Assembly (NCBI RefSeq): GCF_964355755.1
Contig: NC_092677.1
Coordinates: forward strand, 17,204,101-17,268,100
Source: Antedon mediterranea
Taxonomy: Eukaryota > Echinodermata > Crinoidea > Comatulida > Antedonidae
DNA: 64,000 nt
Reading direction: 5' to 3'
Position numbers and translations under genes: made by a program
The notes under the pieces: generated by a model
Database searches by the model: none
The model's input: the letters and a program-made list of their open reading frames with translations, nothing else
Told to the model about the DNA's origin: nothing
In this document: positions 1-12,397 of the stretch, one piece after another
Layout: every line of letters begins with the position of its first letter
How positions within the stretch are numbered: the first letter of the stretch is position 1

Positions 1-972
1 AGGTTCTACTGTATATGTTTGATCATAGAAATTTATTTTTTTGTAATACATGTTTCTTATAAAAATTTTTAATTATAGAAATTCGCTTCAAATTACTGTG
101 TCATATTTAAATTTTAAATAAATAATAACTAATAGAGGGGGAAACAAATTTCATTTAACAAAAAACAGGAGAAATGGGGAAATGTAGCATAGGTCAAAGG
201 AATTTTTTGTTGTTTTTAGTTTCAAGGTTAGTTTTTTTTCATGGTTTTTTGTTGATATTGGTGCACATAAATCTTATTATTTTATCTTATCTTATACAGT
301 ATTAATATTTCTAATGTTAATTTTTAATCAAATATAGTTTGATTGTATAACTTAATTAATGTCAAATGTGTTACTTTGTTGAAATGAACTGAATATTATT
401 AAAATAAAACCCTTAAAATTACAAACAAATTAATAAGCTATTAATTGTTGGAACTTTTTTTTTTAAAGAAAATGATTTGTGTTTTAGTTTCAACTGTAAG
501 CTTATAACTAATACAAACTTATTTTCAAGTTCATTAACTTTTCACAGGCCACAGATTTCGTGTAGTTCAAATTATTGTATCATCACATCGTTGTCTGCTG
601 CGATCGGATCAGCCTAGGATGAACCTACTACTTCTTTCAGTGCGCATGCTATACCCTGATATAAGATTATAAAATGCGCTATTAGTAGCCTGCTCTTTCA
701 GTTTCCTATGAATGAATGAGAGGAAATGTATTTTTTGACACTACAACTCCTATTTAGGAAACACCCATATTCAGCGGAACCCCTATGAAGATTACATTTG
801 TTAGGTCCTGCAGGTGTCGCCTTAATAGAGGTGCTAGTGTACAGTATACGGTTATTGTTTAAAGGTTTGCAAGTTTTGCAGTAAACTGTGTGTTTCCAAA
901 AAGAAATAAAGTAATTTAAAGTTTTTTAGGAAGATTGTTTCAAAGTTAAACTCACGGTTTTAGTATTGTGAC
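1..972. other. AT-rich intergenic stretch, no gene seen
   Basis: No exon-like reading frame or RNA gene is visible. The only recognisable content is a weak copy, near 750-845, of a dispersed repeat whose hallmark is a GTCC...TTAATAGAGG segment. Other copies lie near 23.7, 45.1 and 58.7 kb. The first bases of the window (TTCTACTGTA) may be the edge of another copy. Confidence 0.6.
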
Positions 973-1186
973 ATTCAACCTTATTGGTTATCCGCACTTG
1001 GCGGATAACCCCTTGTTATTGTCAGGATCTTTTTTTTTTTCTTTTTTTTCTCTTTTTTTTTCTATTTAGTTATCCGCTTAGTAGCGGATAACTCCTTGTA
1101 ATCGTCCTGTTTCATCATATTTTTTTTTCTTTTCTGTATTATTAGTTATCCGCATTGAGCGGATAACTCCTTGTAATCGTCCTGGA
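973..1186 (+). repeat. Three short copies of the hairpin cassette at the left edge of the Helitron-like array
   Basis: Three inverted repeats lie within about 180 bp: GGTTATCCGC/GCGGATAACC at 986-1010, AGTTATCCGC/GCGGATAACT at 1068-1093 and the same pair at 1144-1168. Each has a 5-6 nt loop and is followed by a CCTTGT(T/A)AT...GTC(A/C) segment and a T-rich stretch. The same cassette starts later array units at 2676-2701 and near 4256. The cluster looks like repeated 5' ends, the third leading into a full unit. Whether it reflects aborted copies or local duplication is inference. Confidence 0.75.
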
Positions 1187-2673
1187 TCTTTTTCTGCTTC
1201 TTTCTTTCTCCCCCATTTTTGTGCAGAACGTATCTCAAAAACTTGTAAACATAACATTTCATAACTTTGTCAACATATGGGCATTTACGTGAAGTTGTGC
1301 ACCTCCTATTTTTGAATGACGTCAGAGTTGCGCAACATGACTTACGCGCGATTTTATGATTTTTTATGATTGATCATAGACTAAAAACCAAGCATAATTT
1401 TGTTTTCACACTTTGTGAAAATTTAAGTCATATCAGGGGCAAACTTTTTGTGGATTAAAAATGGCACGTTTTACAAGAAGTTACGCGCGCACGCGTATTT
1501 AAAATTTCAAATTGCGCAAAATTAATTTCTAATCAACTTTTTACGCGATTCATGACATTTTGCGCATGTAAAAAATTCCCACGTGCGCGCAAATTTTTAC
1601 GCGCGCGGTGGCGAACGTAGCGCTAAAACATCTTTTTTTTGCGTGAATTATGTTTTATAAGCCTTTTATAGTAATTTGACCAATTTTTATACAATTTCTA
1701 CTTAAAATTACGTCATACGAGCACGTCGAATTGTTCAATTTGCACGCCTTTTTAATGAAAAAGTTCAACAATTTGTCAAAATTATGCCTTTTTTTAAACA
1801 GTCATAGATTCTAAACTACGAGGTAAACTTTTTTTTAATTACATATTCTGGAAGTTGATGAGTTGTAGATATCGGATCATGAATCAATATGGCTAACCGG
1901 ACATTGTGACGTCATCGTATGGCCACACAAATGTAAAATATAGGATTTTTGTCTCTTTCGTTATTGCTCATCACATTCAACAGAGCGCATCTCGCTTATA
2001 CGTATTCCATTTCCTCCGAGATTTTAATATTGTCTCCGTCAATCAACTATCTTTCGCATGAGTTAAATATATTTTAATTTTTCTAACGTCATCATATCTA
2101 AAAATGTAAATAACGTGGGTCACATATTTTCATCTTTACAGTAAATTTCAATCTGTTATAGCTCGTCAGAATAAAAAGTGATAATCATGATTACAACGTT
2201 TTCTGGAAGCTATTGGATTGTAGATACGAATTCATGTAAACATTTTGCCAATCGGATGTTCTGATGTCATCATATGGCCAGTTGAATAAAAAAAGTCGTA
2301 TCTATATTTTACGTATTCAAATTTCTTCTACATGTTAATATGTTGTTACCGAGATAATTTCCTTCCGAAATTGCTATCTAAGTGTTCCATTTTGATACCG
2401 TCGCCATGTTAAAAATTTGAATAAATGGCGGGTCCAGTAATTTCACCTATTCTACACTGTATGTAATATGTATACAGATTATACTGTTTGCACTGTATAT
2501 ACTATATGACACAAAATTGACAAAATTCAGCACTAACAGCATATCATATTCTTCAGTTCTTGTCATAATGCCATACTCTTTATCTGTGTGCAATATTCCA
2601 ACGTATGACATGCACGTGGCGTTTGTCGTGGTGCGGATAACTAACTCGTCAAAGTGACGAGTTTCATGTCTAG
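1144..2673 (+). mobile_element. Helitron/Helentron-like non-autonomous unit 1 (type A)
   Basis: The unit starts with the GTTATCCGC hairpin. It ends with GCGGATAAC, then a perfect 9-bp-arm hairpin AACTCGTCA-AAG-TGACGAGTT at 2643-2663, then TCATGT and CTAG at 2670-2673, followed by TT. A 3' hairpin close to a terminal CTRR tetranucleotide is a Helitron hallmark. A 5' segment inverted-repeated just before the 3' hairpin, with TT at the junction, fits Helentron-type elements better. No coding capacity was found. Its 3' part resembles unit 3 more than units 2 or 4. Family assignment is inference from the ends alone. Confidence 0.6.
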
Positions 2674-4251
2674 TTAGTTATCCGCTTAGTAGCGGATAAC
2701 TCCTTGTAATCGTCCTGTTTCATCAAATTTTTTTCCTGTATTATACTTCTTTCTTTCTGTCATTTTTGTGCGTCGCGTTTCTCTAAAACTTGTAAACAGA
2801 ACACATCGTAACTTTGTCAACATATCGACATTTACGTGAACTTGTGCACCTCCTATTTTTGAATGACGTCAGAGTTGCGCAACGTGACTTACGCGCGATT
2901 TTATGAATTTCAATGATTGATCATAGACTAAAAACCAAACATAATTTTGTTTTGACGCTTTGTGAAAATTTAAGTCATATCAAGCGCAAACTTTCTATGG
3001 ATTAAAAATAGCATGTTTCACAAAAAGTTACGCGCGCACGCGCGTTTAAAATTTTAGGATGCGAAAAATCAACTTCTAATTAACTTTCTATGCGTTTCAT
3101 GTCATTTTGAGCATGTCAAAAATTCCCACGCGCGCGAAAATTTTTACGCACGCGGTGCACACGTAGCGTTAAAAACATATTTTTTCCGCGTGATTTATGT
3201 TTTTTCAGCCTTTTCTAGTAATGTTACCAACTTTTAAACAATTTCGACTTAAAATTACGTCATACGAGCACGTCGAATTAGATAATTTGCACGCGTTTTT
3301 GGTGAAAAAGTTCAAAAATTCGTCAAAATTATGCCTATTTTTAAACAGTCATAGATTCTAAACTACATGGAGAACTTTTTTTTAATTACAAATTCTGGAA
3401 GTTGATGAGTTGTAGATATCGGATCATGCATTAATATGGATAACCAGACATTGTGATGTCATCGTATGGCCACACGAATATAAAATATAGGATTTTTGTC
3501 TCTTTCGTCATAGCTCATCACATTTAATAGAGCGCATCTCCACTTATTCGTTGTCCATTTTCACCCCGATTTTAATATATTCTAGGTCAATCAACTATCT
3601 TTTGCATGAATTAAAAAATTTTTAATTTTTTTAACGTCATCATGCCTAAAAATTTAAATTACGTTGGTCATTAATTTCATCTTTACAGTAAATTTTAATC
3701 TGTTATAGCTCGTAAGAATAAAGTGATAATCACGATTAAAACGTTTTCAGGAAGCTATTGTATTTTAGATACAAAATCATGTGTAAATTGTGCCAATCGA
3801 ATGTTGTGACGTCATCATATGGCCTGTTAAATAAAAAAAGTCGTATTTTCATCTTTTGCGTTATATTTCATTACATTTAAAAGAGCGCGAATCAATATTT
3901 CACATATTCAAATTTCTTCTACACGTTAATATGTTGTTGCTGAGATAATTTCATTCTGAAATTTCTACTTTTGCATTTCATTTTGAAACCGTCAAGATGT
4001 TAAAAATTACAATAAAATACGGGTCCCTTAATTTCACCTATTTTACACTGTTTGTGATATGTATACAGATTGTACTGTGTATACTATATGACACAAAATA
4101 ACAGAATTCAGAAATAACAACATATCATATTCTTCAGTTCAGGTCTTAATGCCTCAATATTTTTCTGTGTGCAATATTCTAACGTATGACGTGCACGTGG
4201 CGTTTGTCGAGCGGATAACTAACTCGTCAAAGTGACGAGTTTCATGTCTAG
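2674..4251 (+). mobile_element. Helitron/Helentron-like unit 2 (type B)
   Basis: Head-to-tail copy with the 5' hairpin cassette at 2676-2701, the GCGGATAAC box, the AACTCGTCA/TGACGAGTT hairpin and terminal CTAG at 4248-4251. Type-B variants include a tail reading GTTCAGGTCTTAATGCC, shared with unit 4 but not with units 1 and 3. No reading frame of note is present. Confidence 0.6.
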
Positions 4252-5839
4252 TTAGTTATCCGCATTTAGCGGATAACTCCTTGGAACTGTCCTGTGTCTT
4301 TTTTTTTTTCATTATTCTTCAGTCTTTCTCCCTCACTTTTTGTGCAGAGCGTATCTCTAAAATGGGTAAACATAACATTTCATAACTTTGTCAACATATA
4401 TGCATTTACGTGAAGTTGTGCACCTCCTATTTTTGAATGACGTCATAGTTACGCAACGTGACTTACGCGTGATTTTATGATTTTTTTAAATTGATCATAG
4501 ATTTAAAACCAAGCGTAATTTTGTTTTTACATTTTGTGAAAATTTAGGTCATATCAAGTGCAAACTGTTTGTGCACAAAAAATTGCATGTTTTACAAGAA
4601 GTTACGCGCGCACGCGCGTTTGAAATTTTAAAGTGCGAAAAATTAATTTCTAATCAACTTTCTACGCGTTTCATGTCATTTTAAGCATGTAAAAAATTCC
4701 CACGCATGCGCAAATTTTTACGTGTGCGGTGCGCACGTAGCATTAAAAACATATATTTTTTGCGTGATTTATGTTTTTCCAGCCTTTTCTAGTAATTTTA
4801 CCAACTTTTAAACAATTTCGACTTAAAGTTACGTCATACGAGCACGTCGAATTGGACAATTTGCACACGTTTTTGATGAAAAAGTACAACAATTTGTCAA
4901 AATTATGCCTTTTTTTAAACAATCGTAATTTCTAAACTACACGGTCAACTTTTTGTGGATGACATATTCTGGAAGTTGATGAGTTGTAGATATCGGATCA
5001 TGTATTAATATGGCTAACCGGACATTTTAACGTCATCGTATGGCCACACGAATATAAAATTGAGGATTTTAGTATCTTTCGTCATAGCTCATCACATTTA
5101 ATAGAGCGCATCTCCACTTATACATTTTCCATTTTCACCCCGATTTTGATATTGTCTAGGTCAATCAACTATCTTTCGCATGAGTTAAAAATATTTTAAT
5201 TGTTATGACGTCATCGTGCCTAAAAATTTAAATTACATGTGGCATTAATTTCATCTTTACAGTAAATTTTAATCTGTTATAGCTCGTAAGAATAAAATGT
5301 GATAATCACGATTAAAACGTTTTCTGGAAGCGATTGGATTGTAGATACGAAATCATGTAAAAAATTTTCCAATCGGATGTTGTGACGTCATCATATGGCC
5401 AGTTAAATAAAAAAAGTCGTATTTTAATATTTTGCGTCATAGTTCATCACATTTAAAAGGGTGCGCATCTATATTTTACGTATTCAAATTTCTTCTACAC
5501 GTTAATATGTTGTTCCTAAGATAATTTCCTTCTGAAATTGCTATCGAAGTGTTTCATTTTGATACCGTCGCCATGTTAAAAATTTGAATAAATGGCGGGT
5601 CCCGTAATTTCACCTATTCTACACTGTATGTAATATGTATACAGATTATACTGTTTGCATGTATACTATATGACACAAAATTGACAGAATTCAGCACTAA
5701 CAGCATATCATATTCTTCAGTTCTTGTCATAATGCCATAATCTTTATCTGTGTGTGAAATATTCCAACGTATGACGTGCACGTGGCGTTTGTCGTTGTGC
5801 GGATAACTAACTCGTCAAAGTGACGAGTTTCATGTCTAG
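4252..5839 (+). mobile_element. Helitron/Helentron-like unit 3 (type A)
   Basis: Copy with a 5' hairpin cassette immediately after the preceding CTAG and its own terminal hairpin plus CTAG at 5836-5839. The 3' third closely follows unit 1, for example the GTTCTTGTCATAATGCCATA stretch. No coding sequence is seen. Confidence 0.6.
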
Positions 5840-7349
5840 TTCTTCTTTCCTTCTGTCATTTTTGTGCGTCGCGTTTCTCTAAAACGTGTAAACAGAACAT
5901 ATCGTAACTTTGTCAACATATCGACATTTACGTGAACTTGTGCACCTCCTATTTTTGAATGACGTCAGAGTTGCGCAACGTGACTTAAGCGCGATTTTAT
6001 GAATTTCAATGATTGATCATAGACTAAAAACGAAACATAATTTTGATTTGACACTTTGTGAAAATTTAAGTCATATCAACCGCAAACTTTCTATGGATTA
6101 AAAATAGCATGTTTCACAAAAAGTTACGCGCGCACGCGCGTTTAAAATTTTAGAATACGAAAGATCAACTTCTAATCAACTTTCTATGCGTTTCATGTCA
6201 TTTTGAGCATGTCAAAAATTCCCACGCGCGCGAAAATTTTTACGCACGCGGTGCACACGTAGCGTTAAAAACATATTTTTTTCGCATGATTTATGTTTTT
6301 TCAGCCTTTTCTAGTAATGTTACCAAATTTTAAACAATTTCGACTTAAAATTACGTCATACGAGCACGTCGAATTAGATAATTTGCACGCGTTTTTGGTG
6401 AAAAAGTTCAAAAATTCGTCAAAATTATGCCTATTTTTAAACATTCATAGATTCTAAACTACATGGAGAACTTTTTTTAAATTACATATTCTGGAAGTTG
6501 ATGAGTTGTAGATATCGGATCATGCATTAATATGGCTAACCGGACATTTTGACGTCATCATATGGCCACGCCAATATAAAATATAGGATTTTTGTCTCTT
6601 TCGTCATAGCTCATCACATTTAATAGAGCGCATCTCCACTTATTCGTTGTCTATTTTCACCCCGATTTTAATATATTCTAGGTCAATCAACTATCTTTTG
6701 CATGAATTAAAATTTTTTTAATTTTTTTAACGTCATCATGCCTAAAAATTTAAATTACGTTGGTCATTAATTTTATCTTTACATTAAATTTTAATCTGTT
6801 ACACCTCGTAAGAATAAAATGTGATAATCACGATTAAAACGTTTTCAGGAAGCTATTGTATTGTAGATACAAAATCATGTGTAAATTGTGCCAATCGAAT
6901 GTTGTGACGTCATCATATGGCCAGTTAAATAAAAAAAGTCGTATTTTCATCTTTTGCATTATATTTCATTACATTTAAAAGAGCGCGCATCAATATTTCA
7001 CGTATTAAAATTTCTTCTATACGTTAATATGTTGTTGCTGAGATAATTTCATTCAGAAATTTCTACTTTTGCATTTCATTTTGAAACCGTCAAGATGTTA
7101 AAAATTACAATAAAATACGGGTCCCGTAATTTCACCTATTTTACACTGTTTGTGATATGTATACAGATTGTACTGTGTATACTATATGACACAAAATAAC
7201 AGAATTCAGAAATAACAACATATCATATTCTTCAGTTCAGGTCATAATGCCTTAATATTTTTCTGTGTGCAATATTCTAACGTATGACGTGCACGTGGCG
7301 TTTGTCGAGCGGATAACTAACTCGTCAAAGTGACGAGTTTCATGTCTAG
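5840..7349 (+). mobile_element. Helitron/Helentron-like unit 4 (type B, lacks the 5' hairpin cassette)
   Basis: Very similar to unit 2 across its length, but it starts directly with TTCTTCTTTCC after the previous CTAG, so the GTTATCCGC hairpin cassette is missing. It ends in the same 3' hairpin and CTAG at 7346-7349. Confidence 0.6.
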
Positions 7350-8490
7350 TTTCTTCTTTCTTTCCACGAATTTTGTTGCACGCATATCTCTAATTTTGGC
7401 CAACATAAGATTGTGTAACTTTGTCATAATATTGACCTGTAGCGGTAGATGTGCAGGACGTTTCGTTTTTTGACTTTAGAGTCGCGCAGCGTAAGTTACG
7501 TGCGATTTTATGAATTTCAATGATTGATCATAGAATAAAAACTAAAAGTAATTTTGTATTGAAACTTGGTAAAAATTTAAGTCATATCATGCGCTAACTT
7601 TCTATGGAGAGAAAATGGCATGTTTTACAGAAAGTTACGCGTGCACGTGCGTTTAAAATTTCAAAATGCGAAAAATCAATTTCTAATCAACTTTCTACGC
7701 GTTTCATGTCATTTTGAGCATTTCAAAAATTCCCACGCGTGCGCACTTTTTTTACGCGCGCGTGCGCATGTAGTGCAAAAACATTTTTTTTTTGCTTGAT
7801 TTTTATTTTTTCAGCCTTTTCTAGTAAATTTACCAATTTTCAATCAATTTCGACTTAAAATCACGTCATACGAGCACGTAGAATTAAACAATTTGCGCGC
7901 AATTTTGATGAAAAAGTTCAAAAATTTGTCAAAATTATGCCTTTTTTTAAACAGTCATAGATTCTAAACTACGTGGTGAACTTTTTTATAATTACATATT
8001 CTGGTAGTAGATGAGTTGTAGATATCGAATCATGTATCGATATGGCTAACCGGACATTGTGACGTCATCGTATGGCCACTCGAATATAAAATAGCGGATT
8101 TTTATCTCTTTCGTCATAGCTCATCACATTTATTAGAGCGCATCTCCACTTATCCGTATTCCATTTTCTCCCATTTTTTTTATATTGTCTAGGCCAATCA
8201 ATTATCTTTCGCATGATATGCCGTTTTTAAAATTGTGATGAAGTCATCATGTCCAAAAGCGTCAATAACTTGGGCCACTTATTTCCACCTATTCTTCACT
8301 GTATGTAGTACGTATACAATATATAGTGTAAACTGTATATACTTAGACGTGACGCAAAATAGAGAGCGCACTAACATTTTTTTCAATGGCATAATCGTTT
8401 TTCTGCGCGCACTATTCCAACGTATGACGTGCATGTGGCTTTTGCGCTGCGGATAACCTAACTCGTCCGTAGTGACGAGTTCAAATCTAG
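7350..8490 (+). mobile_element. Helitron/Helentron-like unit 5 (type C, diverged and shortened)
   Basis: The last and most diverged copy, about 1.14 kb, with an internal deletion relative to the others and no 5' hairpin cassette. The 3' hairpin has a longer loop (AACTCGTC-CGTAGT-GACGAGTT) and is followed by CTAG at 8487-8490 and then TT. The greater divergence suggests it is the oldest copy or a separate insertion. Confidence 0.55.
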
Positions 8491-9674
8491 TTTCCTTTTA
8501 TAAATACACTGCGTACTGCAAACCTTGCTTGTACTGTATATAAGGATATCAAACACAGTTAATTATCTCATCTGCTACAATCGGCTTGCACTAACTACAG
8601 AGACTCCATCAACTGTATATGATTGCTATTTGGGTCATTCTGCACTGAGCCATCCTAGCCCAACACATGCTTCAGTCATCAAGTGCACGGTTCTTCAACC
8701 CTAATATAAGTTTCCCAACACTTTACATCAATTAGTATGCTACACCCGGTAAGCCTAGCCCATCCACAAGCTTCCATAGGCCAACTACCTCTATCATTAA
8801 GTGTGTTCAGCCTCTGATAAAAGCTTGCCAAAAACTTCTTTAGATGACAAAATTGACCACTTAAACAGATTTTTTGGGGGTGATTGATCATTTGAAGAAT
8901 AAATACTGGCTATTACAAGTGATAAGTTTTTAACAATCTAATTTGAATCTTCTTGGAAATTAAGTGTTAAACAAACAGACTGGAGGATATTGAGTCTAGA
9001 ATAAAGTAGGTTTAAATCTCATTGCAAGAATATACTTTTCTTGTTTACGAAAAGGAGACAATGTATATTAAGTGAGTATTTTGTATAACCATCTAAAACC
9101 CCAATAGGCCTAAATAATTGGGGAATATCCAGTGACAGATTTAGAGGCGAGGTTTTGGGGAGAGGCATATTTAAAACATTCCAGTATAATTCTGGTCAAA
9201 CATACAAACACATTGTGGGGTAAACCTGGAGGAGTAAAGTGGAAATTTCAGACACCACTTCAGCTGCCATATTTGTTATATCTTTGATCTATCTCATATT
9301 ATTTGATTAGGGAATTACAAATTAAAATGTAGTTTAAAACCTAGTACAATTCCGTACATTTTGATACCACCTGAACAAATGCAAAACTCCCTCTCGTATA
9401 GATAAAATGCCTAAATTTAATTCATACAATATTTAATCATATTTGTCGAATAAATACGAAAGTGAAGTATTGTGACACCTCATGAGAGATCCTTTATCTT
9501 CATTTTTAATGTTTTCAGTTTAATCTTATTTTTGAAAACATGCCTTACAACATCCTGAAACATTAGATTATCAATTTTATTATCTTTATTCTATTTCACT
9601 TAAAATTTTTGAATATCTAGGTATTATAACAATAAAAGAATACATGTTTTTTTAACCAAGGTTCTCAATATTTA
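8491..9674. other. Intergenic DNA, nothing recognised
   Basis: AT-rich unique-looking sequence. Short reading frames here have no recognisable domain and no splice context. Confidence 0.5.
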
Positions 9675-10220
9675 AAGATGTATTGTCCCTTTGACGAATT
9701 CCAAAAAAATAAAAAATAAAAGATTTCGAAATTAGGTGGGTTATTTTGAAGTATCATAATAGTTATTAACTTTCACCCAAAATTAGTCGAAAAAAAAATC
9801 ATTTAACTGAAATACAGACGTTTTTTTATTCAAAAAATAACTTTGACTTCCAGTCAATGTTGTCAATCAAAACATATCCCATAATGCAGTGCGCTTGTTT
9901 GGCTACTCTGTATGCATATCATAAAACTTCATCGCGATCTGTGTGAAAATACCTTCTCAACCGTGACGAGTTGTAAACAATCCTAATTAGCATATGCATA
10001 ATGCATACTGGTGGTTTGAAATCTTTGTTTACTTTCGCTCGTGACGATTTTCCAGACGAAATTTAATCAAACTAATTTACCTGTTAATTATGTAAACGTG
10101 TTGTTTTTGGCTCGAATTTTCGGCTTAAAGTGAATAACTTTAATATTACTTGGATATGGCCAATTTAAATTTATAATATTTTGACCTTCATTTTTTGTGT
10201 TTCAAGGGACAATACATCTT
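9675..10220. mobile_element. TA-flanked MITE, long form (copy 1)
   Basis: Terminal inverted repeats AAGATGTATTGTCCCTT at the left and its complement AAGGGACAATACATCTT at the right enclose 546 bp, flanked on each side by TA. A near-identical copy of the same length lies at 34108-34657. A TA target duplication with short inverted ends fits a Tc1/mariner-type non-autonomous element. No transposase frame is present. Confidence 0.85.
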
Positions 10221-11967
10221 TAGGCAAATATTAGAAAATGGGTGTCTACATATCATAGAGAGGAAACTGTTTTACTCTTCACTGCTTATGTTACATAACA
10301 ACACATTAACATCATTTTGTTGAGTCCTAAATACGTTCTGTTAAAAGGGATTTTAGTGTATATTTAATGCATATTAAGTTATATTTATTATTTTTTTTGT
10401 AGATTCTACCAAAAGAAAGAGGAGTGTTGTGTATATCATGAAGGGCCAAAAAGATCACAAGCAAAAAAAAACAAGTTTGCCATAAATTTTCACTATCTCA
10501 CTCTCGCTGCTGTACAAGCCTATTTGTTGAAGAGAAATTGAAAAAATAATATATATAATTTTAAAAACGGATTATCATTACTATTTATTAATAACTTGTT
10601 TAATGTATTTTTATGATATATTTTTTTCCCCAGAACAACATGTTACATCATATTTTAATTGAAAGGCCTTGTGATGTATGGTAAAGAATCACACAGTAAT
10701 TCAGCCAATTTCCTTTTCATTAATAACACAAATCAAATCAGTTTTACAATAGGCCTACATATATTTAGCATATAGTACAGTATTATTTTACACTAGTAAC
10801 TAAAGTACCTAGTGTCAAACTATCAAATTTTATTATTTTTCCTGTAAAAAAATGTTTGTTTTTTTCAAATGTAGTCATTAGTATTGAAAGTTCAGAAATG
10901 TCATTTTGAATACTATCAAACAAACAAGACATATCAAGGCACTTTGTAAGTAATATCACTCAACTAAAATATAGAAGTAGAAGTTCATAAATCTGTAATT
11001 TTTTACTATCAAACAAATAACTGATTAGTCTATAAAAAAAACGTTTTCAGTTGGGTTATTAGATGTTCAGAAGTTTTCAACATTTCATCGCAGTTTTCTT
11101 CCTTTTTATTAGGACTTTAATCAAGTTAAAGACGCAGTGTCGCTTCCAACACGAGCATTACGAGTCATCATGCCGCCCATCTTACACAAGACAAACCACA
11201 AGAAAATACAAGGCCAACAATTTTAGTACAGATTTGTTTGAACTTTAGATAAACATTAAGAGACTTCTGTAGTATTATGTAACTTTATTTTGTAATTGTT
11301 TGATTTTACGGTATTTAACCCTTAATCTTACATGCGTATGGGACTCAACATGCTGGACCTGGGCCAGTGTAAAGATCACAAGTGTGAGAGTTTTTTGAAA
11401 ACATGGTTTATAATATGCATGTTATGATAGAGTACAGTATGTAATTGTAAGTATTTCATACAATTTTACACATGTACATTTTGCCTGCAAAGGGAATGTA
11501 AGATTGTTTAATATGATGTTTTTTGACATGAAATTAAAGTAAAATCATTATATATATAGAAACATGTAGAGAGTCAGAGAAGACTAATGTATATCAATAT
11601 TCAAACACTGTATTTTAATACAGTGTGTAAAAAATGGATCTGTGTTTTCATTTTTTTCCAAAAATATTTAACAAGGATAGTTTAAGCTGATTAGTGATCC
11701 TCAGAACAAACAACTAAACATAAAATTAATATAAATAGATTAGAATTTTTTACCTAAAAAATTAATAAATAATAGCAATCTTTACAAATAATAAAAAAGA
11801 CATTGACCATCTTAGATAGAATTATACAAGAAGGGAAGAGAAAACTGTTTATTGTGCATGTGCAAGGAAGTTTAGGTAATAGATTTTTTTTGCAGAGTGA
11901 AGCAGGGAGTTGTACAACTCCCTGGAGTGAAGAGAGGTAAAAGTATTATCAATGATTAAATCAAGGT
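10221..11967. other. Intergenic DNA, nothing recognised
   Basis: AT-rich. The 61-codon frame at 11063-11248 has no recognisable domain and is not flanked by convincing signals, so it is not called as a gene. Confidence 0.45.
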
Positions 11968-12397
11968 GTTTATGAGACTGAGAGGTAACTGACTGGATAG
12001 GAGAGTTATTTATTTATAATTAAGTTGTTAGCTCTTAACTTAGAAGGAGAGAAGAGAAGCATAATTTGGTTTTGCTAACATTAAGAGTGATACTTGTTAG
12101 ACTTAGCCAAAAAGAGAGTAGTTGAAGATCACAGCTTAGTTTCTGTTCAATAAAGTGTATCGATGCGGTATCGTTGGCATTAGGCCTAATATAAGGATCA
12201 ATATATTGTAAATGCAGAAGGGAGTTAATGAATGTAGAGATAGTAGCTGAAACTTGGAAAGATTAAGAGAAAACAAACTGATCACATCATGAGGTATATA
12301 TTAAGAAAAAGGGGACATCACAGAAACAATAATGATGACATAAGAAAATGGAAGAACTGATCTTGTGCAAGGATCGCTCACAGAAGAATCCATTTGG
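11968..12397 (-). pseudogene. Decayed LINE reverse-transcriptase fragment, copy 1 of a tandem duplication
   Basis: This block matches 12398-13800 after removal of later insertions. Translated on the minus strand, the better-preserved copy 2 gives scattered pieces resembling the non-LTR reverse-transcriptase palm (see that entry). Copy 1 lacks a roughly 280-bp internal part that copy 2 has. Stops and frame breaks are frequent, so this is a dead fragment. Confidence 0.5.
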
